Shown: piece after piece, positions 1 to 8,414 of the stretch
Layout: each line of letters begins with the position of its first letter
How positions within the stretch are numbered: the stretch's first letter is position 1
Assembly: GCF_000264055.1 (NCBI RefSeq)
Contig: NZ_AJXL01000017.1
Span: 1-47,727 of the forward strand
Direction: 5' to 3'
Length of the DNA: 47,727 nucleotides
DNA from: Flavobacterium sp. ACAM 123
GTDB taxonomy: Bacteria > Bacteroidota > Bacteroidia > Flavobacteriales > Flavobacteriaceae
Made by a program: the position numbers and the translations under genes
The notes under the pieces: model-generated
Database searches by the model: none
Told to the model about the DNA's origin: nothing
Seen by the model: only the letters and a program-made list of their open reading frames with translations

Positions 1-182
1 GTGTTTTTGTTTGTCGTGATTCGTTTTCGATAAAAGTGAATTTTGAGTTCTTCGTAATCCTAAACGGATTTATCCTGCAGTTTAAATCGCGTTCGTGTAA
101 TGCCAATGTAATATGAAAATAGTACAATGTAATTGAACTATGTTGAATATAAAATCGGTGTAAATTGAGAAAATAGGGCATA

Positions 183-211
183 AAAAAACTCCTTAATTTC
201 TTAAGGAGTTT
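183..211 (-). terminator. Rho-independent terminator of the tRNA-Val gene
   Basis: On the minus strand a stem ACTCCTTAA / TTAAGGAGT is followed at once by a run of T. It begins a few bases past the tRNA 3' end. The only gene that reads into it is the tRNA. Confidence 0.75.
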
Positions 212-213
212 CT

Positions 214-291
214 TGGTGGGCAATGAGGGGTTCGAACCCCCGACCCCCTCGGTGTAAACGAGGTGCTCTGAACCAGCTGAGCTAATTGCCC
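214..291 (-). tRNA. tRNA-Val (anticodon UAC)
   Basis: The reverse complement folds as a standard cloverleaf. The acceptor arm is GGGCAAT / ATTGCCC, the D arm contains AGCTGGTTC, the anticodon stem is CCTCG / CGAGG around the loop TTTACAC, and the T loop is TTCGAAC. The anticodon TAC reads valine codons. Discriminator A is at 217 and an encoded CCA occupies 214-216. It is a single tRNA, not part of an array, with its own promoter and terminator. Confidence 0.97.
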
Positions 292-331
292 TCTTTGCAA
301 TTTGTTAATTTTCATTTCCTTATTGCGTGTG

Positions 332-361
332 CAAATATAGGCCTCTTTTTTGAATATGCAA
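332..361 (-). promoter_or_regulatory. Bacteroidota-type promoter for tRNA-Val
   Basis: On the minus strand TTG (359-361) is followed after exactly 19 bases by TATATTTG (332-339). This fits the TTG / TAnnTTTG pattern of the Bacteroidota primary sigma factor. A start about 6-7 bases downstream would give a leader of about 35 bases to be processed off the tRNA. It is one of the two best-formed promoters in the window. Confidence 0.7.
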
Positions 362-378
362 TCAAAAAATAAAAATAA

Positions 379-1599
379 TTACAAAATTTCTGCAACTACA
401 AAGGTGCTTCCGCCAATGTAGATTAAGTCAGTGTCCTTAGCTGCTTCGAGGGCATTTTGGTAAGCTGTTGTAATTGAATTGAATACTGCTCCTGTCAGGC
501 CGTTTTCTTTTGCTTTGCCTGCTAATATTGTTGCGTCTAATCCTCTTGGATTATTTGGTTTTGAGAAATAATAAATAGCGTTCTTTGGAAATAGAGGTAA
601 TATTTCTTCTAAATTTTTATCGTTCAATACGCCTAAAACAATATGCAGTTGTGCAAATCGTTGTTTTTTGATTTGATTCAGGACAACCTCTAGTCCGTGT
701 CTATTGTGTGCGGTATCGCAAATGATTTTTGGGGAATTTCCCAATTGTTGCCATCTTCCTTGAAGTCCGGTGTTTCTTACCACATTTAAAAGACCAACTT
801 TAATATTATCGTTCGTGATAGTAAATTCTTGCTGTGAGTTTAGTACTTTGATAGTCTGCAAAGCAGCTTTTTTGTTATGAAGTTGATAATCGCCTGTTAA
901 GTCACAAGGATAATTATCTGAAATCAATTCTGAAGCAAAGTAGATCGCTGCGTATTTTTCTTTTGCTTTAGCTAAAAAAACAGATTTGGTTTCAGGAGTA
1001 TATTCTCCAATAACTACAGGAATATTTGTTTTTGTTATACCCGCTTTTTCGCCAGCTATAGCTTCGATGGTGTTTCCGAGGAACTGTGTGTGATCTAAGC
1101 CAATATTTGTAATTACAGACACAAGGGGAGTGATGATATTTGTAGCGTCTAAGCGGCCGCCCATTCCCACTTCAATAATTGCTATGTCGACTTGTTCTTT
1201 TGCGAAGTAAGCAAAGGCCATTCCAACACTCATTTCGAAGAAGCTAATGTCATTCGATTCAAAAAAAGATTTGTTGTCATTTATAAAATCACAGACGAAA
1301 TTTTCTGTGATATCAGCGCCATTTATTTTAATACGTTCCCTGAAGTCTTTCAGGTGTGGAGAAGTGTATAAACCTACTTTATAACCTGCTTCCTGAAGTA
1401 CAGATGCCAGCATATGGGAAGTTGAACCTTTGCCGTTTGTCCCGGCAACATGAACGCATTTTACTGTTTTATGTGGATTGCCAAGGTGATTGATCAGCAA
1501 GTGTGTATTTGTCAAATCCTTTTTATAGGCAGATGCGCCTTGAAGTTGATACATAGGGAGTTGGTTAAACATCCAATCCGTAGTTTCTTGATAGTTCAT
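379..1599 (-). CDS. folC: Bifunctional folylpolyglutamate / dihydrofolate synthase
   Basis: This ATP-dependent ligase of the Mur superfamily adds glutamate to (dihydro)folates in the cytoplasm. The P-loop region HVAGTNGKGSTS lies near residue 55, with the Mur-type motif EVGMGGRLDATN in the central domain. The C-terminal domain carries DTAHN. I place the start at the ATG ending at 1599 (406 aa), where the conserved N-terminus MNYQETTDWMF begins. An in-frame ATG at 1638 would add 13 poorly conserved residues. It follows tonB by about 50 bases on the same strand and is probably the last gene of the exbB-exbD-tonB transcript, though its function is unrelated. Confidence 0.95.
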   Translation of the reverse strand: MNYQETTDWMFNQLPMYQLQGASAYKKDLTNTHLLINHLGNPHKTVKCVHVAGTNGKGSTSHMLASVLQEAGYKVGLYTSPHLKDFRERIKINGADITENFVCDFINDNKSFFESNDISFFEMSVGMAFAYFAKEQVDIAIIEVGMGGRLDATNIITPLVSVITNIGLDHTQFLGNTIEAIAGEKAGITKTNIPVVIGEYTPETKSVFLAKAKEKYAAIYFASELISDNYPCDLTGDYQLHNKKAALQTIKVLNSQQEFTITNDNIKVGLLNVVRNTGLQGRWQQLGNSPKIICDTAHNRHGLEVVLNQIKKQRFAQLHIVLGVLNDKNLEEILPLFPKNAIYYFSKPNNPRGLDATILAGKAKENGLTGAVFNSITTAYQNALEAAKDTDLIYIGGSTFVVAEIL

Positions 1600-1652
1600 T
1601 TTATTTTTACTGAGTTTTGATGTGAATAAGTAGAGCAATTTATCAAAATAAA

Positions 1653-2450
1653 TTATTCCCCTAATTTGAAGTTAACGGTAATAAAGCCAATTTGAGTTTC
1701 AGGTGCATTCGAGTCGGGTTGCCATCTGTATTTTCTTGCTGTTGCCAATGCCGGTTCTACGAGGCAAGGATTTGTGTTTGTGGTTCCTTTAGTGTATTTG
1801 GCCGCAATAACATTTCCGTTTCTGTTTACTGTTATTTGAACTACGACAGTGCCAAATTCATTACATTTCTGGACTTCTTTCCCCCTTGAGCTTATGCTGC
1901 GTCCATTTAAGCCCCAGCCACTTCCATTTCCGGTACCGCTTCCGGATCCGTAATAACTGTTGGCGTAAGGGTCTCCATTTAAGCTTCCTTTGTCTCCGGC
2001 AATGTTGTCATTTCCTTCCCCGCCTTTTGCCTTTCCATCTGATTTGGGCCCGTTTAAGATGCTTGATAGTGCATCAGAGGTGCTTTTTGAAGGTTTTGGA
2101 TTTTCTTGTGGTTTTTGTTTAACCTCTTCTTTTGCTATTTCTTTTGAAGGCTGTACCTTTTTAGTTTGCTTGATGACAATAGCTTCCTCAATATCCTGTG
2201 AAAGAATATCTTCGTTACTTGATGCCGCTTGCTTTGCTGCGGTTGCTATTGGTGCAGATTGAATTGGTTCTGTCGGTTGAATGTTTCCGGATCCAAACTC
2301 AGTTGTTCCAAAATTTATGGCAATTCCGTTTTCAGGAGGTGGGTCTAAAGAAGTTAATCCTAAATAAAAGAACAAGACAAATAAAATCACAAATAGAATT
2401 GATGTGATTGCAAATGATTTTTTTTCTTCTTCTGTTTCTAAATATTTCAT
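1653..2450 (-). CDS. tonB: Energy transducer TonB
   Basis: TonB carries proton-motive energy from ExbB/ExbD to outer-membrane receptors. The 265-residue protein has a short cytoplasmic N-terminus, one membrane anchor at about residues 13-33, and a Pro/Lys/Glu-rich periplasmic linker at about 55-130. A Gly/Ser/Asn-rich stretch follows at about 130-190. The C-terminal TonB domain (about 190-265) has VVVQITVNRNGNV and ends in FITVNFKLGE. It is the third gene after exbB and exbD, 34 bases downstream of exbD. Bacteroidota usually have several TonB paralogues, so which receptors it serves cannot be told. Confidence 0.93.
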   Translation of the reverse strand: MKYLETEEEKKSFAITSILFVILFVLFFYLGLTSLDPPPENGIAINFGTTEFGSGNIQPTEPIQSAPIATAAKQAASSNEDILSQDIEEAIVIKQTKKVQPSKEIAKEEVKQKPQENPKPSKSTSDALSSILNGPKSDGKAKGGEGNDNIAGDKGSLNGDPYANSYYGSGSGTGNGSGWGLNGRSISSRGKEVQKCNEFGTVVVQITVNRNGNVIAAKYTKGTTNTNPCLVEPALATARKYRWQPDSNAPETQIGFITVNFKLGE

Positions 2451-2484
2451 GTAGAATAAATCTTTTTTTAAAGGAGAGTTGCCG

Positions 2485-2877
2485 TTATTTTGGCCTTACC
2501 GCTAAAACAACTTTGATTTGGTTGCGGTTTGCAATATCCAAAACATTGACTGCTTTTTCAATTGGCACTCCTTCTTCAGCTCTTAAAATAATCGCTCTAG
2601 TCTTGTCATTCGAAAACAGCGACAATAATTTTGATTCCAAGTCGGTTTCTGAAACAGGTTCTTTATCAATAAAAAATTGCAGTTCTTTATTGATACTTAC
2701 TGCGATATTTTTATTACTGTCTGTTTTTCCTTTTCCTTTTGGCAATACCAAGTCTAAGGCGTTTGTGGTTACCATAGTTGATGTCAGCATAAAGAATATG
2801 AGTAATAAGAAAACAATATCTGTCATAGATGACATATTGAATTCTGCACTAACTTTATTTCTTCCTCTTAAATTCAT
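2485..2877 (-). CDS. exbD: Biopolymer transporter ExbD/TolR
   Basis: The 130-residue protein has one N-terminal membrane segment (about residues 18-38) inside the family signature, where Asp20 in MSSMTDIVFLLLIFFML is the expected proton-path residue. A small periplasmic domain follows (KELQFFIDKEPVSE, then VPIEKAVNVLDIA). It starts 2 bases after the exbB stop, so translation is probably coupled. With ExbB it forms the inner-membrane proton channel that drives TonB. Confidence 0.94.
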   Translation of the reverse strand: MNLRGRNKVSAEFNMSSMTDIVFLLLIFFMLTSTMVTTNALDLVLPKGKGKTDSNKNIAVSINKELQFFIDKEPVSETDLESKLLSLFSNDKTRAIILRAEEGVPIEKAVNVLDIANRNQIKVVLAVRPK

Positions 2878-2879
2878 AA

Positions 2880-3584
2880 TTATGCGGGGTCGTTTAATAA
2901 GTCTAAAAAGTCAACTGCATTGGCTTCCATTTGGTGAACAATTTTATCTGTCTTGACAACCAGATGATTGTATCCTACGTAGGCTATAATTCCCACCACT
3001 AAACCAACGACAGTTGTTGTCATTGCGGTGTAAATACCTTCTGATAGAGCGCCAACTTCTATTTGTCCGCCAGCACTGGCCATCTTATGAAAAGCTTGAA
3101 TCATACCTACTACTGTTCCTAAGAAACCAGTCATAGGCCCTGCTCCTGAGATGGTAGCTAGCATGCTTACGTTTTTTTCAAGTTTGTATATTTCCAATTT
3201 TCCAGCGTTTTCAATTGCTGTATTGATATCCTCAAGCGGCTTGCCAATTCTTGAAATCCCTTTCTCAATTAATCTGGCAACAGGAGATTTTGAATGCGCA
3301 CATGCTATTTTTGCATTGTCAATGCGGCCATTTCTGATATTGTCTCTGATTTGGCCCATGAAATTAATGTCGATTTTTGAGGCAGCATTAATTGCCATCA
3401 AGCGCTCAAAATATAAATAAAGTGCAACAAAAAACATTAGAAATAGAGAGATCATGATAATGTTACCCGCTAATCCTCCGCTTGTTAATAGCTCTAAAAT
3501 AGATAAGGTTTTTTCAACTGGAACCGCTTCGGCTAAATTTTCTTGTGCAACAGATAGGGAATCTGTTTGTAGCAATATACTCAT
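2880..3584 (-). CDS. exbB: MotA/TolQ/ExbB proton channel family protein
   Basis: This inner-membrane channel subunit is the first gene of the exbB-exbD-tonB operon. Three hydrophobic segments are visible: about residues 35-58, and a pair near 140-165 and 185-210. The conserved core ISGAGPMTGFLGTVVGMIQA lies in the second segment and TAMTTTVVGLVVGI in the third. Length (234 aa) is normal. TolQ- and MotA-type roles are excluded mainly by the exbD and tonB neighbours. I saw no clear TAnnTTTG box close to its start. Confidence 0.94.
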   Translation of the reverse strand: MSILLQTDSLSVAQENLAEAVPVEKTLSILELLTSGGLAGNIIMISLFLMFFVALYLYFERLMAINAASKIDINFMGQIRDNIRNGRIDNAKIACAHSKSPVARLIEKGISRIGKPLEDINTAIENAGKLEIYKLEKNVSMLATISGAGPMTGFLGTVVGMIQAFHKMASAGGQIEVGALSEGIYTAMTTTVVGLVVGIIAYVGYNHLVVKTDKIVHQMEANAVDFLDLLNDPA

Positions 3585-3722
3585 ACAAATTTTTCTTTAT
3601 TATGAAAACGCTAATATATTATAAAAATTGTTACTTTTTTAGATTAATATTCCAAACAAATATTAAATAAGAAAGAGTGGAATGCGGTAATAAAAAAGAA
3701 GTATTGAGCATAATGTAAAAGA

Positions 3723-3769
3723 AATCAGTTCGACGAATTCGCTTTTCGGGCGGGTTTATCGAACTGATT
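3723..3769 (-). terminator. Long hairpin downstream of the dehydrogenase gene, probable terminator
   Basis: Perfect 11-bp arms AATCAGTTCGA (3723-3733) and TCGAACTGATT (3759-3769) enclose 25 bases. On the minus strand the structure lies about 55 bases past the dehydrogenase stop and is followed by TTCTTTT, which suits transcription ending. Read on the plus strand, the inner bases AATTCGC / GCGGGTT can also pair, using two G-U pairs. An intergenic repeat is an alternative. Confidence 0.55.
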
Positions 3770-3823
3770 AAATAGTGGACTTTCAAACTATAGAGATAGT
3801 AAGGTTGCTAGTTCATAGCGGCT

Positions 3824-5050
3824 TTATACTAATTGTTTTAAAGCGATTTCAAAGGCGGTAGCACTAATATTAGTTTTGGCGCTGTTTAAAGCGTGTGCTT
3901 TTTCGATTGCTTTTTTTATTATTTCTGAGGTATCTTGGAAAATCGCCTCATCTGTCATCTGTACTTTTTTCTCCATGAAATAAGCAAACACGCGAGCCAT
4001 TCCGCAATTGGATATAAAGTCTGGAATTAAACTTACTTTGTCATCTACATCTTCCATTATTGGACCAAAAAATATTTCTTTGTCGGCAAAAGGAACATTA
4101 GCACCACATGAAATCACTTCAAGTCCATGGGCGATTAAACGGTCTATTTGGGATTGGGTAACTAATCTTGACGCAGCACAAGGGGTAAATATTTCGGCCC
4201 CAATTGTCCATATTTTTTCATTGATTTCTTCAAAAGGAATCATGTTTTCGGCAACTAATTTGTTTCCGTCTTTGGCAAGGAACAGTGCTTTTATTTCTTC
4301 GAAAGTAAAACCATTTTCATTGATCAAACCTCCGTCTCTGTCGATTATACCAACAACTTTTGCGCCCATTTCAGCTAAATAGAAAGCGGCTGCTGAACCT
4401 ACATTTCCAAAGCCTTGTACAATTGCCTTCTTACCTTTCACGTCGCCTCCATAAGTATCATAATAATGACGCACTGCCTCAGCAACACCGTAGCCGGTGA
4501 TCATATCTGCAATAGTATACTTTCTATAAACATCTGGAGAGAACTTTGGGTTTTCGATTACTTTAACCACACCTTGACGCAATTGACCAATTCTGTTGAT
4601 TTTGTCTGCTTCCGTAGGTTTGAAATGACCATTAAAGACTCCTTCTTGCGGGTGCCAAACGCCACATTCTTCTGTCATGGGTATCACTTCATGGATTTCA
4701 TCCACGTTTAGGTCTCCACCGGTTCCATAATAACTTTTCAGTAATGGAGATACCGCTTTATACCAACGTTGTAAAACACCTTTTTTTCTAGGATCATTTG
4801 GATCGAAATTAATTCCGGATTTTGCACCGCCAATAGCCGGACCAGAAACTGTAAATTTTACTTCCATCGTTTTTGCCAATGACAAAACTTCATTGATGTC
4901 TAGTCCTTTTCTCATTCTGGTTCCACCACCGGCAGCACCACCACGAAGAGAGTTGATAACAGTCCATCCTTCGGCTTCTGTTTCGGCATCTTTCCAGTTA
5001 AAAACTATTATGGGCTCTTTATTTTCGAATTTCTTTAATAAATCTTTCAT
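3824..5050 (-). CDS. Glu/Leu/Phe/Val dehydrogenase family protein
   Basis: This NAD(P)-dependent oxidative deaminase of amino acids has 408 aa. The substrate domain carries the conserved lysine in MEVKFTVSGPAIGGAKSGI and the Asp-containing segment GTGGDLNVDE. The Rossmann domain follows with VQGFGNVGSAAAFYLAEMGA and IIDRDGG. The C-terminal part has SNCGMARVFAYFMEK. It is monocistronic, with its own promoter and a terminator-like hairpin. The family includes glutamate, leucine and valine dehydrogenases, and sequence alone does not fix the substrate here. Confidence 0.92.
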   Translation of the reverse strand: MKDLLKKFENKEPIIVFNWKDAETEAEGWTVINSLRGGAAGGGTRMRKGLDINEVLSLAKTMEVKFTVSGPAIGGAKSGINFDPNDPRKKGVLQRWYKAVSPLLKSYYGTGGDLNVDEIHEVIPMTEECGVWHPQEGVFNGHFKPTEADKINRIGQLRQGVVKVIENPKFSPDVYRKYTIADMITGYGVAEAVRHYYDTYGGDVKGKKAIVQGFGNVGSAAAFYLAEMGAKVVGIIDRDGGLINENGFTFEEIKALFLAKDGNKLVAENMIPFEEINEKIWTIGAEIFTPCAASRLVTQSQIDRLIAHGLEVISCGANVPFADKEIFFGPIMEDVDDKVSLIPDFISNCGMARVFAYFMEKKVQMTDEAIFQDTSEIIKKAIEKAHALNSAKTNISATAFEIALKQLV

Positions 5051-5074
5051 TTATTGCGATATGTTTAATTTTGA

Positions 5075-5082
5075 CAAATGTA
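5075..5082 (-). promoter_or_regulatory. -7 box upstream of the amino-acid dehydrogenase
   Basis: TACATTTG on the minus strand fits TAnnTTTG and lies 24 bases upstream of the ATG, giving a short leader of about 18 bases. The -33 region holds only an imperfect TTC 17 bases upstream. Confidence 0.45.
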
Positions 5083-5117
5083 AAAAATAGTATAATGTGA
5101 ACTGTGTATTTCACATA

Positions 5118-6188
5118 TTATTTTGGCTTGTAAATATACCCGCTGCTGTGGTCTGCTTTAGCACCTGTTACACTAGACAGTACATTTATTTCTCCACGTA
5201 ATTTCAGTACTCCCAATAACGCAAAAATCACCGCTTCTTTAAATTCCAGAATTTTGTTTTCAGGAATTATGATTTTGATGGAAGGCAAATGAAATTGGAT
5301 ACGTTCGATGAGAAAATCGTTGTATGCTCCACCGCCAGTTATTAAAAGGGTTCCTTTTTTATTGGGTAAGGCTATTGCAATTTGCAAAGCAACATGTTCC
5401 GTGAAGCTTCTCATTTTATCAGCAATATTGATTTCGTGGCGCTCTATAACAGGTAAAACCGTTCCTTTTACAAATTCGAAACCCAGTGATTTAGGATGTT
5501 TTTGCTTGTAAAAATCCAGATTGTTCAACTCATCCAATAAGGAATCATTAATTAGGCCAGTTGCTGAAATTTGGCCTTTATCATCGTAATCGAATCCCAA
5601 TTGATTCGCATAGTAATTTAAAACCGTATTTACAGGTGAAATATCAAAGGCAATTCTGCTGCCTGTTTCCTCAAATGATACATTTGAAAAACCACCTAAA
5701 TTCATGCAGTATTCGTATTCAGGAAATAAGACACGGTCGCCTATAGGTACAAGAGGAGCACCTTGTCCTCCTAGCTGGACATCTTGCACTCTAAAATCAC
5801 ATACTACGGTTTGTAGCAGTAAATTCGAAATTTCAGGTAAATTCCCAATTTGAAGTGTAATGCCTTTTTCGGGTTGGTGCAATATTGTATGGCCATGCGA
5901 ACAAACAGCATCAAGATTTTCTATCTTATGGCGGGATATGAAATCAGAAATTATGGATGCAAGCAAAACAGTATATTCGTGATTTAATTTTTTTAGATTT
6001 ATTTCAGAGAAATCTACCGCTGTTTTTAGTGTCTGTACCCAAGCTGAAGTATAAGGAACAGTCTCACTTTTAAAAATATTAAAGTTCCATTTTTTGTCTT
6101 TTACACTAAATTGAATATGCGCCAAATCAACTCCGTCAAGAGAAGTTCCCGACATCACACCGATAACGTTATAGTATTCTTCTTTCAT
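5118..6188 (-). CDS. anmK: Anhydro-N-acetylmuramic acid kinase
   Basis: AnmK phosphorylates and hydrolyses 1,6-anhydro-MurNAc to MurNAc-6-phosphate during cell-wall recycling. The protein begins with the ASKHA-type phosphate motif GVMSGTSLDGVDLA (residues 10-23). NLGGFSNVSF, FDISPVNTVLNYYA and LLITGGGAYNDFLIERI follow in family order. Length (356 aa) is normal. The start is supported by the motif spacing. A TAATTTTG box lies only 4 bases upstream of the ATG, which would give a leaderless or nearly leaderless message. It fits functionally with mpl at 43.7 kb. Confidence 0.95.
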   Translation of the reverse strand: MKEEYYNVIGVMSGTSLDGVDLAHIQFSVKDKKWNFNIFKSETVPYTSAWVQTLKTAVDFSEINLKKLNHEYTVLLASIISDFISRHKIENLDAVCSHGHTILHQPEKGITLQIGNLPEISNLLLQTVVCDFRVQDVQLGGQGAPLVPIGDRVLFPEYEYCMNLGGFSNVSFEETGSRIAFDISPVNTVLNYYANQLGFDYDDKGQISATGLINDSLLDELNNLDFYKQKHPKSLGFEFVKGTVLPVIERHEINIADKMRSFTEHVALQIAIALPNKKGTLLITGGGAYNDFLIERIQFHLPSIKIIIPENKILEFKEAVIFALLGVLKLRGEINVLSSVTGAKADHSSGYIYKPK

Positions 6189-6192
6189 TGGC

Positions 6193-6200
6193 CAAAATTA
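6193..6200 (-). promoter_or_regulatory. Possible -7 box immediately before anmK
   Basis: TAATTTTG on the minus strand ends 4 bases before the anmK ATG. Used as a -7 element, it would place the transcription start at or just inside the start codon. No good TTG lies at the -33 distance. Confidence 0.3.
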
Positions 6201-6210
6201 CAAATCAAAA

Positions 6211-6241
6211 TTGATAATTTCATAAGAAAAAAGTATCTTTG
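6211..6241 (+). promoter_or_regulatory. Bacteroidota-type promoter for the acyl-CoA dehydrogenase
   Basis: TTG (6211-6213), 20 bases, then TATCTTTG (6234-6241) matches the flavobacterial promoter pattern. Transcription from about 6248 would give an untranslated leader of about 160 bases before the ATG at 6410, unusually long for this window. The leader contains no obvious riboswitch that I recognise. Confidence 0.6.
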
Positions 6242-6409
6242 ACTACTTTTTTTAAACTAAAAGCAGAGTAAGTTAAACAACGTATAATAATCATTAATTC
6301 TAATATCAAAAATACAATTAAGTAGTATCGGGTTTTAATATTAAATTCGACGTTTTGAACATTTTATTTGGGTTGTAGAATTAAACAAATTAATAAAAGA
6401 AATACAGTT

Positions 6410-7549
6410 ATGGATTTTAATCTAACAGAAGAGCAGTTAATGATTCAACAAGCCGCTAGAGATTTCGCTCAAAGTGAATTGTTGCCTGGAGTAATTGAAA
6501 GAGATGAATTTTCAAAATTCCCAACAGAGCAAGTCAAAAAAATGGCTGAACTTGGATTTATGGGTATGATGGTTGATCCTAAATACGGTGGTTCTGGATT
6601 AGACAGTGTTTCATATGTTTTAGCAATTACAGAGATTTCAAAAATTGATGCTTCTACTGCCGTAATTATGTCAGTAAACAATTCATTAGTTTGTGCAGGT
6701 TTAGAAAAGTACGCTAACGAAGAACAAAAAATGAAATATTTAGTTCCTCTTGCCAAAGGAGAAGTAATAGGTGCTTTTTGCTTGTCTGAGCCAGAGGCGG
6801 GTTCTGATGCGACTTCTCAAAAAACAACAGCAATTGATAAAGGAGACCATTACTTGTTAAACGGTACTAAAAACTGGATTACTAACGGTTCGTCTGCCTC
6901 TACTTATATTGTTATTGCACAAACGGATATCGAAAAAGGGCATAAAGGAATTAATGCCTTTATAGTCGAAAAAGGTTGGGCTGGTTTTGACATAGGGATA
7001 AAAGAAAAGAAAATGGGAATTCGCGGATCGGATACACATTCTTTAATGTTTTCAGACGTGAAAGTGCCAAAAGAAAATAGAATTGGTGCTGACGGTTTTG
7101 GGTTTAATTTTGCTATGGCGGTATTGAACGGTGGTAGAATCGGAATTGCTTCTCAGGCATTAGGTATAGCAACCGGAGCTTATGAATTAGCATTAAAATA
7201 TTCGCAAGAGCGTAAAGCTTTTGGAAAAGAAATTTTCAAACACCAAGCTATTGCGTTTAAATTAGCTGATATGGCGACTCAGATTATGGCAGCTAAAATG
7301 CTATGCCTTAAAGCTGCTTCAGAAAAAGACCAAGGAATGGATATTTCACAATCTGGAGCTATGGCAAAATTATTTGCTTCTCAAACGGCAATGGATACAA
7401 CAATAGAAGCGGTTCAAATTCATGGAGGTAATGGATACGTGGCAGAATATCATGTAGAGCGTATGATGCGTGATGCTAAAATCACGCAAATCTATGAGGG
7501 AACGTCAGAAATACAAAAAATTGTAATTTCGAGAACCTTGGTGTCATAA
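6410..7549 (+). CDS. Acyl-CoA dehydrogenase
   Basis: This FAD-dependent enzyme (379 aa) oxidises acyl-CoA to 2-enoyl-CoA in fatty-acid or branched-chain amino-acid breakdown. The N-terminal helical domain starts MDFNLTEEQLMIQQAARDFA. The flavin and substrate loop is FCLSEPEAGSDATS, and the C-terminal domain has QERKAFGKEIFKHQAIAFKL. The catalytic glutamate is in TQIYEGTSEIQKIVISR. I chose the ATG at 6410; a TTG at 6368 would add 14 residues not expected in the family. It is a single-gene unit with its own promoter and terminator. Short-chain or butyryl/isovaleryl preference cannot be settled. Confidence 0.95.
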   Translation: MDFNLTEEQLMIQQAARDFAQSELLPGVIERDEFSKFPTEQVKKMAELGFMGMMVDPKYGGSGLDSVSYVLAITEISKIDASTAVIMSVNNSLVCAGLEKYANEEQKMKYLVPLAKGEVIGAFCLSEPEAGSDATSQKTTAIDKGDHYLLNGTKNWITNGSSASTYIVIAQTDIEKGHKGINAFIVEKGWAGFDIGIKEKKMGIRGSDTHSLMFSDVKVPKENRIGADGFGFNFAMAVLNGGRIGIASQALGIATGAYELALKYSQERKAFGKEIFKHQAIAFKLADMATQIMAAKMLCLKAASEKDQGMDISQSGAMAKLFASQTAMDTTIEAVQIHGGNGYVAEYHVERMMRDAKITQIYEGTSEIQKIVISRTLVS

Positions 7550-7573
7550 TCAACGAAGTTTACGATAGGATTT

Positions 7574-7610
7574 AAATCCCGGCTCAAAGTTTTGAGCCGG
7601 GATTTTTTTT
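7574..7610 (+). terminator. Strong Rho-independent terminator after the acyl-CoA dehydrogenase
   Basis: Perfect 15-bp arms AAATCCCGGCTCAAA and TTTGAGCCGGGATTT are separated by two bases and followed by T5. It lies 24 bases past the stop codon and is the clearest terminator in the window. Confidence 0.9.
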
Positions 7611-7865
7611 AATATAATCCTTTCATTAATTTCATATTAATTGCAGTCAATTGAGTTATTGTCCATGTAGTACCATTTAAAACATTGGATTATTACGGTT
7701 ACAAATGTACTTTACGGCAAATTATGACATAATTGCACGATAAAATGGTAACGAAAAGAATTTTACTCCATAATCGAATAAAAATCAGTGTACCGGATAT
7801 GATTATATTGTAATATTTCTATGAAAATTGTAAAATAGCCAATCATTTTGTTTAGAATGCAATAG
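7611..7865. other. Intergenic stretch with no recognised gene
   Basis: AT-rich sequence between the terminator at 7610 and the first recognisable codons of the peroxiredoxin-like pseudogene. It may contain that gene's worn 5' end, but I could not align any of it to the family. A minus-strand ORF here (7763-7987) lies largely opposite the pseudogene and has no support. Confidence 0.5.
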
Positions 7866-8414
7866 GAGATTAATAGTATAAAATTATCAACTTGTGCGGC
7901 TTGTTTATTGATTAAGGAAAAGATTCCTAGTATCATGGTAAGAACAGTGGACAATAGTGTAGTCATGCTAGATGCGCTTTTTAGCAAAAAGAAAACTGTT
8001 TTTAGGTTTTATGGCGGTGGCGGCTGCCGGCAGTTTAAGCTTAACTTTGCAGAATTGGCGAAAGCCTAAAAGGCATTAGTGGACTTAGGATATAATCTTA
8101 TTATCATCAGTTCAGATCTGCCAAAGAAATAAAAGGGCAGTGAATAAAAGGGTAAACTAAGTTTTATTTTGCTGTCAGACAGTAAAGGAGAATTAGTTAA
8201 AAATACGGAAATCGCTTTTCAAGGTCTTGAAAATTTAAGGTCTATTTTAATAAAAGAATGAGATGGCGCGAAAAGTACTTTTATAATGATTCGATCTGTT
8301 TTTATCGTAAATTTAGCTGGGAAAATTAATTTCGAATACATTACGTTTGATTACAAATACTGAATTTCGAATGAATTAGTAGTTGCGGCGGCCAAATCAT
8401 TAAATAAAGAGTAA
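7866..8414 (+). pseudogene. Decayed peroxiredoxin-like (AhpC/TSA) gene
   Basis: One reading frame gives a recognisable thioredoxin-fold peroxiredoxin: EKIPSIMVRTVDN, KKKTVFRFYGGGGC, KALVDLGYNLIIISSDLPKK, LLSDSKGELVK, then VFIVNLAGKINFEYITFDYK and ELVVAAAKSLNKE. Five stops interrupt it, at 8067, 8130, 8145, 8259 and 8361, before the natural TAA at 8412. No frameshift is needed anywhere in the stretch. The usual GGWCxxC site reads GGGCRQF, so the second cysteine is lost. The 5' end is uncertain. The terminal TAA overlaps the ATG of the YHS gene (TAATG), showing an ancestral coupled operon. It cannot make a working enzyme. Confidence 0.85.

Noticed and set aside
1..182. Possible end of an upstream gene
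   Set aside because: Every plus-strand frame meets a stop within about 115 bases and none shows a recognisable protein.
2408..2956. Plus-strand 182-codon frame
   Set aside because: Antisense to exbD and the start of tonB, both clear genes.
7763..7987. Minus-strand 74-codon open frame
   Set aside because: It lies largely opposite the peroxiredoxin-like pseudogene, whose sense frame explains the sequence; no family resemblance.
8067..8363. Stop recoding or selenocysteine in the peroxiredoxin-like frame
   Set aside because: Three of the five stops are TAA and all sit where Glu, Leu, Arg or similar are expected, not at the active-site cysteine. Decay is simpler.
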